Positions 42,950-52,172 of a stretch of 64,000 nt of DNA are shown piece after piece; the first letter of the stretch is position 1, and each line of letters begins with the position of its first letter. The DNA is from Lachnoclostridium sp. Marseille-P6806 (GTDB taxonomy: Bacteria > Bacillota > Clostridia > Lachnospirales > Lachnospiraceae), in assembly GCF_900625025.1 (NCBI RefSeq), contig NZ_LR130574.1:124001-188000 (forward strand), written 5' to 3'. The notes beneath the pieces were generated by a model, which ran no database searches, was not told where the DNA came from, and saw nothing but the letters and a program-made list of their open reading frames with translations. The position numbers were made by a program, and so were the translations under genes.

Positions 42950-45900
42950 TTACTCTCCGTCCTTTCCGACCGCGGCTGTTCTGTACACAAATTTCACCGA
43001 GTTTTCACTGACGCCGTCCTCATCCCTGCGCGGAATGGCTCCGGTAAAGCTGGTATATTCCTTTCCCGCATCCGATACGGCCTCCCAGCGCTCAAGAACT
43101 GCGGCCGCCTCATCGCCGAAAAGCTCCGTCACCCGGCGGATCCCCTCCTCATTATAGCGCCGGAGTCCGTCGAGCAGCGTCTTTGTCCCGTCGTCCAGTC
43201 CCTGTGCGCCTGCAGACAGCCGCTCTATTCCCTCGAGCAGCGTCTTTGCGCCGGCATCCAGCGTCGCCGCCCCGTCACGGAGCGAATATGCGCCGTCCTG
43301 CAAAGTCTCCGTCCCGTCAAGAAGCGGCGTTACGCCGCCCGCGAGCTCCGCTGCGCCGGAGGAAAGTCTGTCGGCTCCCGAGCAGAGCTCCGATGCGCCG
43401 TCTGCGAGCTTTCCCGCGCCGTCCGCGGCCTGACTGGCCCCGCCGCGAAGCTCCGATGCCCCATTCTTAAGCTGCAGACTTCCGTTCTTTACCTCATTCA
43501 CTCCCCGGTCAAGCTGTACTGCGCCGTCCGAGAGAGCGGAGGTTCCCGCTTTCAGACGGGCGCTCCCCTCAGAGAGCTGTGATGTTCCGTCCAGAAGCTG
43601 CGATGCACCCGACGCGAGAACTCCTCCCCCTTGCTCCAACGCCGCTGCTCCGGTATGAAGCGCAGCCGCCGCCTCACAGAGACTCTGCCCGGAGCCTCCG
43701 CCGTTCACCGCGCGGTTCAGCGCCGCAGCGCCCGCCGAGAGCTGATCTGCACCGGATTCCATGGCGGACAGCTTCTGTGCAAGGGATTTCATCCCGCCCG
43801 CAGTCTGCTGTGCAAGTCCATATGCCGAAGCCGCTCCTGCTCCCGGATTCTCCGGCAGAGTACCCGCAGAGGAAAGCTGCTCCTGCAGCTGCTCCAGCTG
43901 AGAAACCAGAGCCGAGGCTGCCTCCTCATCCGCCTGCGCTCCGGCAAGCGCCTGCACAGCGCTCTCATACTCCGCAAGCGCGGCGTCCAGAGCTTTTGTA
44001 TCAACGGTGCGGGCATAACGCTTTATCACCGCTGCGGCCGGCGCCGTGCTGCTTCCCGCTCCCGCAGAGCCTCCGGATTCCATATTGTCCTCCGCTCCGG
44101 CACCTTCTCCTATTCCGGCATTCTCTCCTGTTCTTGTTCCGGAATCTGCCTGTGCCGCAGAGTCTGCTGATGATCCGGAACCTGCCTGTGCCGCAGCGCC
44201 TGCCTGCGTCCCGGAATCTGCCTCTTCCCCGGAACGTTCTGCCGCTTCGGAGTGCTCTGCCGTCTCATCAATAAAAATCTCCGGACTTTCCGGAACCTCT
44301 CCTGTCTCCGTGCTCTCGCTCTCCACCGGCTCTGCCGCCGCAGAAACCGCCGCCCTTGCCTGCTTCACCCGCTCTTCTCCCGCCGTCACAGCGCTCTGTG
44401 CGGCAGAGTGCTCGTCCCGCGCGCGGGAAAGCGCCGCTGAAATCATCTTCTGCATGGCATCCCTGCTGTCCGCAAGGCTCTTCCTGCCGCTCTCCTCCTG
44501 CGCAAGAAGCGTGCAAAGCTGTTCCGAAGCGCTCTGGAGCTGTGCGGCGCCGGAGGCAGCCGCCGTAAGCCCCTGCTTAAGCCCCATACCCGAAGAGCCG
44601 CTCCCGTCGCTGTCAAGCCCTGAGGACAGGGCCTGCGCGGCCTCGCTCAGATTCATGGCCGCACCGCCGCCCGTTCCGTTCACCGCATCGTCAAGCGCCG
44701 CCGCGCCGGCTGCAAGCTGTCCGATTCCGCTCTGAAACACGGGGAGCTGCTTCATCATGCTCTGCGTCCCGGCGGAAAGTCTGGCCGCACCGTCCCTCAG
44801 ATTCTCCGCGCCGGCATCCAGTTCCTTTGATTTTGCCGCCAGCGTCCCGGAGCCCTCCGCCAGCGCAGAGGCTCCGGCCGAAAGGCGGTCTGTCCCTCCG
44901 GCGAGCTCTGCCGCGCCGCTCTGCAGTTTTCCCGTTCCGTCGCGGAGAGACGCCGCCCCCGACGACAGCCTCCCGACGCCGTCCGTCAGATCGGATGCGC
45001 CCGAAGCAAGCTCCCCTGCTCCGTTCCCGAGCTGCTGCATGCCGTCCGACAGCCTGTCCGTCCCGTCCGCGAGACGCTTCGCGCCGTCAAGGAGCGAGCC
45101 CGTGCCGTCTGTGAGCTTCGATCCCCCGTCCGTCAGCTCTGCGGCTCCCGATGCGAGCTCCGTGGAGCCCTCCGAAAGCGATGCGCCGCCCTCCGTGAGG
45201 CGGTCGATGCCGCTTTGCAGCTCCTCCATCTGGTCTGTCAGCTTCCCGGCGTCAAGAGCATCCCCGAAATCCATACCGGAGAGATAGTCTGTGGTCGCCA
45301 TGGTCAGCGTCATGTCGAGCGCAAAATCCTCAGCATCCGCCTCCACTTCCACATACTCAGGGATATGGATCTCATCCAGCTTTTTTCTTGCCTCCGCATC
45401 CTGCACGCCCGCTCTCATATCCTCCCAGTCAAGCGATTCGCGAAGTCCCGGAAGCGCCATGCCGACCACAATGCTGTTTTCTCCCTCCGACATCACCTTT
45501 CCATTGGTCACGCGGATATTGCTGAAATGGGAGGCGGGCAGCACCAGACCGCTGAGCATGGCAAAGGGCAGCGCGATCTCCTCTCTTTTTCCGCCGATCA
45601 CCACCTCCGTCTTCGCATGGTTCACATAGTCGAAGCGGATGCGGACATGACCGCTCTTCCCCGCAAGCTCTTCCGGAGCGATTTCCTCTCCGTCCAGATA
45701 ATAGCGGAGCTTCACCTCAACGGGGAGCTCCTTGTCCGTCGTTCCCTGATAATAGACATCCGCATGTTCCGTGTCCCATGTAATGGTTCCGTCGCCGTTC
45801 TCCGTATAATCCCCGTAGCCGTTCACATTCGTGATGTCGCGAAGCTCGGTCCTGTCCTCAAGGGACGGCTGTCCGCCGGGGTTCCTCAGCCAGTCGCTGA

Positions 45901-46153
45901 CGATCACCTTTCCGTTTTTCCCTCGCGCGTCCGCAATGACATACACCGTCTCCTCCTTGCCGTCCGTGCTGCTGTGCGAGGGGAGCTCTCCCGTCATCGC
46001 CGTACGCAGAATACCGTCTCCCGCCTCGCTCACGGCGCCGGCCTCTCCCGCCGCACCGCATCCGGCCGCCGAAAAAGCCAGCGTCACCGCGAGCAGTGTG
46101 CAAAGAACCTTTATTTTTTTCTCTTTCCCGATTACAAGATTCCAGCGTTTCAT
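42950..46153 (-). CDS. Long heptad-repeat lipoprotein partnering an MMPL transporter
   Basis: 1067 residues. The N-terminus has a signal sequence with a lipobox-like AFSAAGC. Residues 60-290 are a beta-rich region (YVIADARGKNGKVIVSDW, VKLRYYLDGEEI). From about 300 to 480 and 820 to 1010 run two blocks of regular seven-residue repeats of the type xxLxxGA (for example LASGAAELTDG, LSSGAAELAGG), as in YhgE/Pip-like proteins; they should form long helical rods. Between the blocks are Ala-rich coiled coil and a Ser/Gly/Glu-rich linker (about 625-700). ATG at 46153 shares one base with the stop of the transporter (TGATG) and has AGGAGG five bases upstream, so the two are coupled. Probably an extracytoplasmic accessory to the pump. 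Confidence 0.82.
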   Translation of the reverse strand: MKRWNLVIGKEKKIKVLCTLLAVTLAFSAAGCGAAGEAGAVSEAGDGILRTAMTGELPSHSSTDGKEETVYVIADARGKNGKVIVSDWLRNPGGQPSLEDRTELRDITNVNGYGDYTENGDGTITWDTEHADVYYQGTTDKELPVEVKLRYYLDGEEIAPEELAGKSGHVRIRFDYVNHAKTEVVIGGKREEIALPFAMLSGLVLPASHFSNIRVTNGKVMSEGENSIVVGMALPGLRESLDWEDMRAGVQDAEARKKLDEIHIPEYVEVEADAEDFALDMTLTMATTDYLSGMDFGDALDAGKLTDQMEELQSGIDRLTEGGASLSEGSTELASGAAELTDGGSKLTDGTGSLLDGAKRLADGTDRLSDGMQQLGNGAGELASGASDLTDGVGRLSSGAASLRDGTGKLQSGAAELAGGTDRLSAGASALAEGSGTLAAKSKELDAGAENLRDGAARLSAGTQSMMKQLPVFQSGIGQLAAGAAALDDAVNGTGGGAAMNLSEAAQALSSGLDSDGSGSSGMGLKQGLTAAASGAAQLQSASEQLCTLLAQEESGRKSLADSRDAMQKMISAALSRARDEHSAAQSAVTAGEERVKQARAAVSAAAEPVESESTETGEVPESPEIFIDETAEHSEAAERSGEEADSGTQAGAAAQAGSGSSADSAAQADSGTRTGENAGIGEGAGAEDNMESGGSAGAGSSTAPAAAVIKRYARTVDTKALDAALAEYESAVQALAGAQADEEAASALVSQLEQLQEQLSSAGTLPENPGAGAASAYGLAQQTAGGMKSLAQKLSAMESGADQLSAGAAALNRAVNGGGSGQSLCEAAAALHTGAAALEQGGGVLASGASQLLDGTSQLSEGSARLKAGTSALSDGAVQLDRGVNEVKNGSLQLKNGASELRGGASQAADGAGKLADGASELCSGADRLSSGAAELAGGVTPLLDGTETLQDGAYSLRDGAATLDAGAKTLLEGIERLSAGAQGLDDGTKTLLDGLRRYNEEGIRRVTELFGDEAAAVLERWEAVSDAGKEYTSFTGAIPRRDEDGVSENSVKFVYRTAAVGKDGE

Positions 46154-48219
46154 CATTTCCTCCTTTGCATTGTCGTTTTCAGAATCAGCGGATCGAACGC
46201 ATACAGGCAGGCCGGCAGCACAAAGACGACGATCAGCATACTGATGAGCGCGCCCCTCGCCATCAGCACACAGAGCGCCCGGATCATATCGATGTCGGAG
46301 TAGATTCCCACGCCGATGGTCGCGGCAAAAAAGCTGAGAGCACTCACGAAAATCGACTTGGCCGAGGTGAAATCCGCGATGCGGACCGCCTCAAAGCGCT
46401 CCTTTCCGCTCTGCCTCTCCCGCAGATACCGGGTCGTGAGCAGAATCGCATAATCCACCGTCGACCCGAGCTGCACCGTCCCGATCACGATATTGGCGAT
46501 AAAGGGGAGCGTCGTTCCCGTATAGTACGGGATCGCCATGTTGGCGAGGATCCCGGCCTCAATGACCGCCACCAGCAGAAAGGGAAGCGAGATCGAGCGG
46601 AACACCAGCAGAATAATCAAAAAGATAATCCCGATAGAGGCCGCCGAAACCGCTGTGAAATCACGGTTTGTGATCTTGATGAGATCGTTGGTGCCGGGCG
46701 CCTCCCCGATCAGCATCGAGCTGCTGTCGCAGGCTTTGGCGATGGCCTCAAGCTGCTCACACTGTCTGCCCGCCTCTTCGCTCGCAACCGGATACTCGGA
46801 ACCGATCAGAAGAAGCTGCCATCGGTCATTCTCCAGACTGTCCCGAATCGAATCGGGAATCATCTCCCTCGGGAGCCCCGCTCCCTTGAGCGTGCCGAGG
46901 CCGAGAACATATTTCACGCCGTCCACCTGCCGCATTTGTTTCGCGAGGCTCTGCACCTCCCGGTCCGGGACATCCGCGTTCAGCATCAGCATGTGGTTTG
47001 TGCTCATGTCAAAATCTTCCCGGAGCTTCTCATTGGAAACGATGCTGTCCAGAGAGCGCGGAAGCGACTGATCCAGATTGTAGTAGACGCGGATATGCCG
47101 GTTTCCGTAAACGGAGGGGATCAGCGACAGCAGCGCCAGCGCGAGAAACAGCCCGCGGTACCGGAGCGCAAATTTCCCGATCCCGCGGAACTCGGGAATA
47201 AGCGGCCGGTGCTTTGTTTTCCGCAGCATTCCGTCAAAGACCAGTATCAGCGACGGAAGCACGGTCACACAGCTCACGACGCCGAAGATCACGCCCTTTG
47301 CCATAACGATGCCCAGATCCATTCCCAGCGTGAAGCTCATGAAGCACAGAGCAATGAAACCGGCGACCGTGGTGACGGAGCTCCCGACCACAGACGAAAA
47401 GGTCGCCCCGATCGCATCCGTCATTGCCTCTTCCCTCGTTTTTCCTCTTTCCAGCTCTTCCTCGTAGCTGTGCCAGAGGAAAATGGAGTAGTCCATCGTG
47501 ACCCCGAGCTGCAGCACGGCGGCCAGCGCTTTCGTCACATAGGAAATCGAGCCCAGGAACCAGTTCGTTCCCAGATTATAGATAATCGCCATCCCGATGC
47601 TGACGAGAAAGAGGATCGGCGCAAAAAAGGAATCCATGGAGAGCATCAACACCGCCAGCGCAAACACCACGGCCAGCACCACGTAGACCGGAGCCTCCCG
47701 GTCCGACAGATCCTGCGTGTCCACCACCACCGGCGTCATGCCGGCGATGAAGCACTTCTCACCGCAGATGCGCCGGATATCCCTGACGGCCTGCATGGTC
47801 GCCTCCGAGGAGCTCGTGTCATCATACAGAATAAACATCATCTTTGCATCGGCGTCCGGGTTATCAAACGTTTTGCGGATCTCCTCCGGAAGCAGCTCCA
47901 TCGGCACGGACAGGTCGAGAAAGCTGTCGTACCAGAGCACATTTTTCACATGCTCCACCGTCTCGATTTCCGCCTTGAGATCGGCTGTCTGCTTCGCGCT
48001 CATCCCCTCCACCACGATCTCCGAAAAAGCGCCCACGCCGAACTGCTCCGTCAGAATATCCTGTCCCTTCATCGTGTCGATGTTCTGCGGAAGATAAGAG
48101 AGCATATCGTAATTGATTTTCGTCCGCGAGTACATGACGGCAGACGGCACAAGCAAAAAAACCGCAAGTGCCAGAATCATGTACCGGAAGCGGACAACAG
48201 CAGCTGATAAACGATGCAA
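46153..48219 (-). CDS. MMPL/RND-family transporter
   Basis: 688 residues with the two-fold layout of small Gram-positive RND/MMPL proteins: one membrane segment near residue 15, an extracytoplasmic loop, five segments (residues about 190-330, with FMSFTLGMDLGIVMAKGVIFG), then the second half with a loop and segments at about 545-680 (GTVQLGSTVDYAILLTTRY carries the conserved Asp-Tyr pair, mirrored by LGVTMDYSIFLWHSY in the first half). These proteins export lipids or drugs by proton motive force. A TTG start at 48219 is indicated by AGGAGG six bases upstream. It is controlled by the divergent TetR gene. Confidence 0.92.
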   Translation of the reverse strand: MHRLSAAVVRFRYMILALAVFLLVPSAVMYSRTKINYDMLSYLPQNIDTMKGQDILTEQFGVGAFSEIVVEGMSAKQTADLKAEIETVEHVKNVLWYDSFLDLSVPMELLPEEIRKTFDNPDADAKMMFILYDDTSSSEATMQAVRDIRRICGEKCFIAGMTPVVVDTQDLSDREAPVYVVLAVVFALAVLMLSMDSFFAPILFLVSIGMAIIYNLGTNWFLGSISYVTKALAAVLQLGVTMDYSIFLWHSYEEELERGKTREEAMTDAIGATFSSVVGSSVTTVAGFIALCFMSFTLGMDLGIVMAKGVIFGVVSCVTVLPSLILVFDGMLRKTKHRPLIPEFRGIGKFALRYRGLFLALALLSLIPSVYGNRHIRVYYNLDQSLPRSLDSIVSNEKLREDFDMSTNHMLMLNADVPDREVQSLAKQMRQVDGVKYVLGLGTLKGAGLPREMIPDSIRDSLENDRWQLLLIGSEYPVASEEAGRQCEQLEAIAKACDSSSMLIGEAPGTNDLIKITNRDFTAVSAASIGIIFLIILLVFRSISLPFLLVAVIEAGILANMAIPYYTGTTLPFIANIVIGTVQLGSTVDYAILLTTRYLRERQSGKERFEAVRIADFTSAKSIFVSALSFFAATIGVGIYSDIDMIRALCVLMARGALISMLIVVFVLPACLYAFDPLILKTTMQRRK

Positions 48220-48248
48220 AATACACCTCCTGATTCCTTTTTTAAAAA

Positions 48249-48308
48249 TGACTATCGGTCAATTATTTAATGCAGTGTCGGTTATAGCACATAAATGACC
48301 GTTGGTCA
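48249..48308. promoter_or_regulatory. Two TetR operators
   Basis: TGACTATCGGTCA (48249-48261) and TGACCGTTGGTCA (48296-48308), each followed by ATTATTT, form a pair of near-identical half-palindromic sites 47 bases apart. The second is a perfect inverted repeat TGACC-N3-GGTCA and overlaps the -35 box of the transporter promoter; the first lies downstream of its start point. Confidence 0.75.
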
Positions 48309-48309
48309 A
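48281..48309 (-). promoter_or_regulatory. Promoter of the MMPL transporter operon
   Basis: On the minus strand TTGACC (48304-48309), 17 bases, TATAAC (48281-48286). The -35 box is embedded in the operator. Confidence 0.75.
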
Positions 48310-48327
48310 TTATTTTTTCGCGAAGAC

Positions 48328-48356
48328 TTGCCTCCCCTCTGTTTTGCACCTATAAT
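48328..48356 (+). promoter_or_regulatory. Promoter of the TetR gene
   Basis: TTGCCT (48328-48333), 17 bases, TATAAT (48351-48356), 58 bases before the start codon. The operators lie just upstream of its -35 box. Confidence 0.65.
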
Positions 48357-48413
48357 CAGGGAAAAAGAACGCGCCGCCGATCACCGCACGGCTGCGTCAG
48401 AACGGGGACTCCT

Positions 48414-49055
48414 ATGGCGATCAGACTGAGCGGAAAGGCCGAACAGAATAAAAAAGCAAAAAAAGACGCCCTCCTCAACGCAGCGTTTGAGCTGTTTACG
48501 AGGCAGGGCATCAACAAGACCTCCATCTCCGATATTTCATCCCGGGCAAAGGTCGCAAAGGGGACATTCTATCTCTATTTTTCGGACAAATATGATCTCC
48601 GGAACTTTCTCATCGCACACAAGGCCGGCCAGATTTTCCGCACCGCCAAGGAGCACATGCTGAAAGCGCGGGCCCTGCCGGGAGGAGCGGCGGCCTCTGT
48701 GGAGGACCGTATCGTCTTTCTCGCCTCCGACATCATCGACCAGTTTTCCGCCGATCCCTCGCTGATGCGCTTCATCTCCAAAAACTTAAGCTGGGGCATC
48801 TTCAAGCATGAGCTGGCGGTGTCCTCCGATCCGGAGGCCGTCGATTTCCGCGCCGTGTTCGAGGACGCCTTTGAGCAGTCCGAAGTGAGCTACGCCGACC
48901 CCGAGGTCATGATCTTCATGATCATCGAGCTGATCAGCTCCACCAGCTACAGCGCCATTCTCTATCAGGAGCCGATGGACATTCATGAATTAAAGCCCTA
49001 TCTCCTGCGCGCCGTGCGCGATATCGTACGCGGTCATCAGCAAGACGGCATCTGA
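48414..49055 (+). CDS. TetR-family regulator of the MMPL operon
   Basis: 213 residues. The N-terminal helix-turn-helix is ALLNAAFELFTRQGINKTSISDISSRAKVAKGTFYLYF in the standard position (residues 18-58), with the YLYFSDKYDL ending typical of the family. The remaining 150 residues are the ligand-binding helical domain without recognisable ligand residues. GGGGA is six bases before the ATG. It diverges from the transporter operon, and two TGACC-N3-GGTCA-type operators lie between, so it should repress both units until a ligand binds. Confidence 0.92.
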   Translation: MAIRLSGKAEQNKKAKKDALLNAAFELFTRQGINKTSISDISSRAKVAKGTFYLYFSDKYDLRNFLIAHKAGQIFRTAKEHMLKARALPGGAAASVEDRIVFLASDIIDQFSADPSLMRFISKNLSWGIFKHELAVSSDPEAVDFRAVFEDAFEQSEVSYADPEVMIFMIIELISSTSYSAILYQEPMDIHELKPYLLRAVRDIVRGHQQDGI

Positions 49056-49058
49056 CCG

Positions 49059-49814
49059 TCACACTTCTTGCCGCGCTTCCGGCTTTTCTCTCTCCTTTTT
49101 CTCGAGTCTTTCAAGAATCCGGTCCCTCTTCACGAGCACCAGCGCAATCACAGCGAGCTGAATCGCTATTGCCGCCACGCCGTACGCATATTTTCCCTCA
49201 AGAAGGAAGCGTCCTGTCAGACAGGACGACAGGATCGGAAGAAAGCAGCCCGCCGCCACCGCCTCGGCAAACTGCGCGAAATGGATTCTCGACTCGGCCG
49301 CCAGATAAGGCACGAAGCCGTTGGGCACGCCGGGAACCAGACAGGCAATCATGATGACGAAGCCCGGCTGCGTGGAATTCAGCCTGTCCATGAGCCATGC
49401 TGCCCGGCGTCCGGAACGGAAGCGCCCGGGCGTGCGGCCATGCATGCGTCTTGCGAAGAAAAACACTGCCATATTGGCAGACCAGTAGCCGGAAAAGCAG
49501 ATGAGGAAGCCCTCGAGCCAGCCATAGATGGCGCCCGCCGCAATCTGGATCGGCGTTCCCGGAAAGAATATGCTCACTACCTGAAAAAAGGCCAGCACAA
49601 AAACGCTGAGCATGCCCGTCCATTTTCCCTCCGCCTCAAGATAGGCGGCGATCCGCTCGCTGTCCCCGTGCCGGAGCAGCGGGATCAGCTCCGGAAGCAG
49701 CTTCCCGAACGCATGCCAGAGGAGCCACGCCGCCGCAAAAAGTCCCGCTGTAACGGCGACCGCCCGCAGGAGGCCGCGTATTTTTCCTGTGTGCACCGCG
49801 CCGTTCTCTCTCAT
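49059..49814 (-). CDS. TVP38/TMEM64 (VTT-domain) membrane protein
   Basis: 251 residues with five or six membrane segments. The VTT core is visible as FFPGTPIQIAAGAIYGWLEGFLIC and RLNSTQPGFVIMIACLVPGVPNGFVPYLAA, the two re-entrant motifs of the DedA/TVP38 superfamily, whose members include lipid scramblase- and flippase-like proteins. The C-terminus is basic (KRDRILERLEKKEREK). It converges on the TetR gene with a three-base gap and is read in the same direction as murT-gatD, starting 44 bases after the gatD stop. Confidence 0.88.
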   Translation of the reverse strand: MRENGAVHTGKIRGLLRAVAVTAGLFAAAWLLWHAFGKLLPELIPLLRHGDSERIAAYLEAEGKWTGMLSVFVLAFFQVVSIFFPGTPIQIAAGAIYGWLEGFLICFSGYWSANMAVFFFARRMHGRTPGRFRSGRRAAWLMDRLNSTQPGFVIMIACLVPGVPNGFVPYLAAESRIHFAQFAEAVAAGCFLPILSSCLTGRFLLEGKYAYGVAAIAIQLAVIALVLVKRDRILERLEKKEREKPEARQEV

Positions 49815-49858
49815 ATTTCACCATCTATTCTCTTTCATATATCGCCGTTTATTCTCTT

Positions 49859-50599
49859 TCATATGTCGCCGTTCATAATTTTTGCGAGGACCGAGTCGTG
49901 CGCCAGCCTCTCAAAGCGGTCATCCAAAGGCTCCAGCTCCGCCCGCCCGTATTTTCTCTCCAGCGCGCTGGAAAGAATCGCATCGCACAACTCCGGATTC
50001 TTCGGCAGCACCGGGCCGTGGCTGTACGTCCCGAAGACGTTCCGGCTCCGGCATCCCTCCGTGCCGTCCTCTCCGTTATTTCCGCAGCCTTTCAGCACCG
50101 TCCCCAGCGGCCTTACCCCCTCACCGAGATACGTCCGTCCGCTGTGATTCTCAAAGCCCACAACGACGCTGCCGCCCGACTCTTCGCTCAGACGGAACGC
50201 GTAGTTGTCGATCATGCGCCGATCCGCTCCCACGGTATGAAAATTCACCGCGCCGAGAAAATCACAGCGCACCCCCTCGCGAGTCTCATAGTAGTGTCCC
50301 ATCATCTGGTAGCCGCCGCAGATCGCAAGAAAGGTCTTCCCGTCCTCCACTGCCGCGCGGATCTCCTGTCCCTTTCCGGAGGCGAGGTCCGCGAGCAGCA
50401 CCTCCTGCTCGAAGTCCTGCCCGCCGCCGATGAAAAAGAGATCGAAGCGGTCAAGCGCCGTCCTCTCCCCGATCCGCAGAGGCGTCGTCGTGACCCCGAT
50501 GCCGCGCCGGCGAAGCCGCTCCTCCATGCAGAGAATATTCCCCCGGTCACCGTATAAATTCAGCACCTCCGGATAGAGGTGACATAATCTGAGTTCCAT
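49859..50599 (-). CDS. gatD: Lipid II isoglutaminyl synthase, glutamine amidotransferase subunit
   Basis: 246 residues, class I glutamine amidotransferase of the CobB/CobQ type. The nucleophile Cys is in LAICGGYQMMG (about residue 94), with FIGGGQDFEQE before it and the catalytic His in FGTYSHGPVLPKN. It supplies ammonia to MurT for amidation of the D-glutamate in lipid II, which supports cross-linking of the wall. The gene follows murT by 66 bases. Confidence 0.95.
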   Translation of the reverse strand: MELRLCHLYPEVLNLYGDRGNILCMEERLRRRGIGVTTTPLRIGERTALDRFDLFFIGGGQDFEQEVLLADLASGKGQEIRAAVEDGKTFLAICGGYQMMGHYYETREGVRCDFLGAVNFHTVGADRRMIDNYAFRLSEESGGSVVVGFENHSGRTYLGEGVRPLGTVLKGCGNNGEDGTEGCRSRNVFGTYSHGPVLPKNPELCDAILSSALERKYGRAELEPLDDRFERLAHDSVLAKIMNGDI

Positions 50600-50665
50600 C
50601 CATTCCTCCCGCCGGCCCGCTTACGAAGCACCCCGCAAAGACATTTCCTCTTCTGCGGCCGGCGA

Positions 50666-52042
50666 CTATTTCTCCCAGAACGCTTTCGCACCGGTCGCCT
50701 CGCTGAGCACGGCACGGAGTGAAAGCATGGCCGTGTAATTCGGCATCACAAAAACGGGGCGCTGACTCTCCCGCATCATGGCGAGGAGCTTTACGTTGTC
50801 TTTTTCGAGAACAATCCTTTCTTCCGGTACGCCTGCGTATTTCAGACGAAGCTGCATATCCTCCGCCCGGTCGCCGGAAACATAGACCTGCCGAAGCCGC
50901 GGATCCGCCGCAAAGCGCTCGTACTCCGCATCCCATATCCATGAGATATCATGTCCGTCCGCCGTCCGGTCATTGAGGCACAGCACCAGCGTGTAGTCCT
51001 CCGGAAGTCCTGTAAGAAAGCCGATGGTCTGCGTGCAGCCCGCCGGATTCTTCACAAGGATCATCTGCACCGGTTCCTTTCCCGGATAAAAGGTCTCCAT
51101 GCGCCCGAAGCTGCTGTGCACGCCGGAAAGAGCCCCGATCGCCGCAGGTGCGCTCTCCCCCAGAGCCAGGCAGGCTGCCACTGCGGCCGCCGCATTATAT
51201 ACGTTGTAAATCGCGGGGAGAGGGATGCGCGCGGGATAGTTCTGTCCCCCGACCGAAATGCAGAATTCTGTCCCGGAGGCGTCCATGCGGCTTACTGAGC
51301 GCACAGATACCTCGGGCGGTCTGCGGCGGTAACCGCATGACGGACAGTAGAAATCGCCGAGATGCGCATAGGTATAAAAATGATAGCGATACGGCGCTCC
51401 GCAGCAAATACAGTGCGCCGCATCCGAGACGGCGCGGGGCTCCTGCCCTCCGAACGGCATATCCAGTCCGAAGTACACGACCCGGTTCGGCACATCCAGA
51501 GCCAGCGACGAGACAAGGGAATCCCCGGAATTAAGACAGAGCGTGCTCTCCGGAACGCTCTCCACGCCGCGCCTGATCTGCTCCAGCGTGTGCATGACCT
51601 CGCCGTAGCGGTCCAGCTGATCCCGGAACAGGTTGGTGACGACAATGACTCTCGGACGGATGAGCGGCACAACCTGCTTGAGGGCGCCCTCGTCGCACTC
51701 GATGACGGCAAAGCGCTTCCCCGGTCTCCCCCGCCAGTCCGCCGCACAGCAGAACTCCGCCGTCACGCCGGAGAGAAGATTCGCGCCGGATTTATTCGCG
51801 AGCACATCCTTCCCCGCTGCTGCGAGCGCCGTTTCAATCATATTCGAGGTCGTTGTTTTGCCGTTGGTGCCGGTGACGACCGCGATCTCCATTCCGCGGG
51901 CCGTCTCCGCCAAAATATTTTTCTGAAACTTCATGGCAGCCTTGCCCGGAAGCGCCGTTCCGCCGCCGCGCTTCGTAATGCGGAGCAGCGAGCGGACGAG
52001 CTTGCAGGAGGCCACAGCCAAAACTGTCTGCAATTTTTTCAC
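50666..52042 (-). CDS. murT: Lipid II isoglutaminyl synthase, MurT subunit
   Basis: 458 residues. Mur-ligase central domain with VVTGTNGKTTTSNMIETAL near residue 55 and NLFRDQLDRYGE, an inserted zinc ribbon of four cysteines (ICCGAPYRYH and FYCPSCGYR, about 212-240), and the C-terminal DUF1727 domain (VKNPAGCTQTI, NDRTADGHDISWIWD with the catalytic Asp). It activates the glutamate carboxyl of lipid II with ATP for amidation by GatD. The start is GTG at 52040-52042 with GAGG seven bases upstream. A promoter and a hairpin precede it. Confidence 0.95.
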   Translation of the reverse strand: MKKLQTVLAVASCKLVRSLLRITKRGGGTALPGKAAMKFQKNILAETARGMEIAVVTGTNGKTTTSNMIETALAAAGKDVLANKSGANLLSGVTAEFCCAADWRGRPGKRFAVIECDEGALKQVVPLIRPRVIVVTNLFRDQLDRYGEVMHTLEQIRRGVESVPESTLCLNSGDSLVSSLALDVPNRVVYFGLDMPFGGQEPRAVSDAAHCICCGAPYRYHFYTYAHLGDFYCPSCGYRRRPPEVSVRSVSRMDASGTEFCISVGGQNYPARIPLPAIYNVYNAAAAVAACLALGESAPAAIGALSGVHSSFGRMETFYPGKEPVQMILVKNPAGCTQTIGFLTGLPEDYTLVLCLNDRTADGHDISWIWDAEYERFAADPRLRQVYVSGDRAEDMQLRLKYAGVPEERIVLEKDNVKLLAMMRESQRPVFVMPNYTAMLSLRAVLSEATGAKAFWEK

Positions 52043-52055
52043 AAATCAACCTCAT

Positions 52056-52094
52056 AAAAGGATGCGGCGCCCTGACAGGCAGAGCGCCGCATCC
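52056..52094 (-). terminator. Hairpin between GH20-like gene and murT
   Basis: GGATGCGGCGC (52060-52070) and GCGCCGCATCC (52084-52094) form a perfect 11-base-pair stem; on the minus strand TTTTATG follows. It can end transcripts of the lacZ/GH20 operon but it also lies downstream of the murT promoter at 52111-52139, so it would be part of the murT leader. Confidence 0.7.
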
Positions 52095-52110
52095 ATCAGA
52101 ACTATCGTTT

Positions 52111-52139
52111 ATCATAACAGTAAAACGCACGATTCGCAA
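52111..52139 (-). promoter_or_regulatory. Promoter of murT-gatD
   Basis: On the minus strand TTGCGA (52134-52139), 17 bases, TATGAT (52111-52116). The predicted start is about 10 bases before the hairpin at 52060-52094. Confidence 0.65.
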
Positions 52140-52172
52140 TTTCGGCCGCAGCAGAGCTTCTCCCCTGCCGCT

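Noticed and set aside
43100-45250. Regularly spaced short repeats suggesting a CRISPR array
   Set aside because: The periodicity is 21 bases, matches the seven-residue protein repeat of the lipoprotein and has no unique spacers or cas genes nearby.
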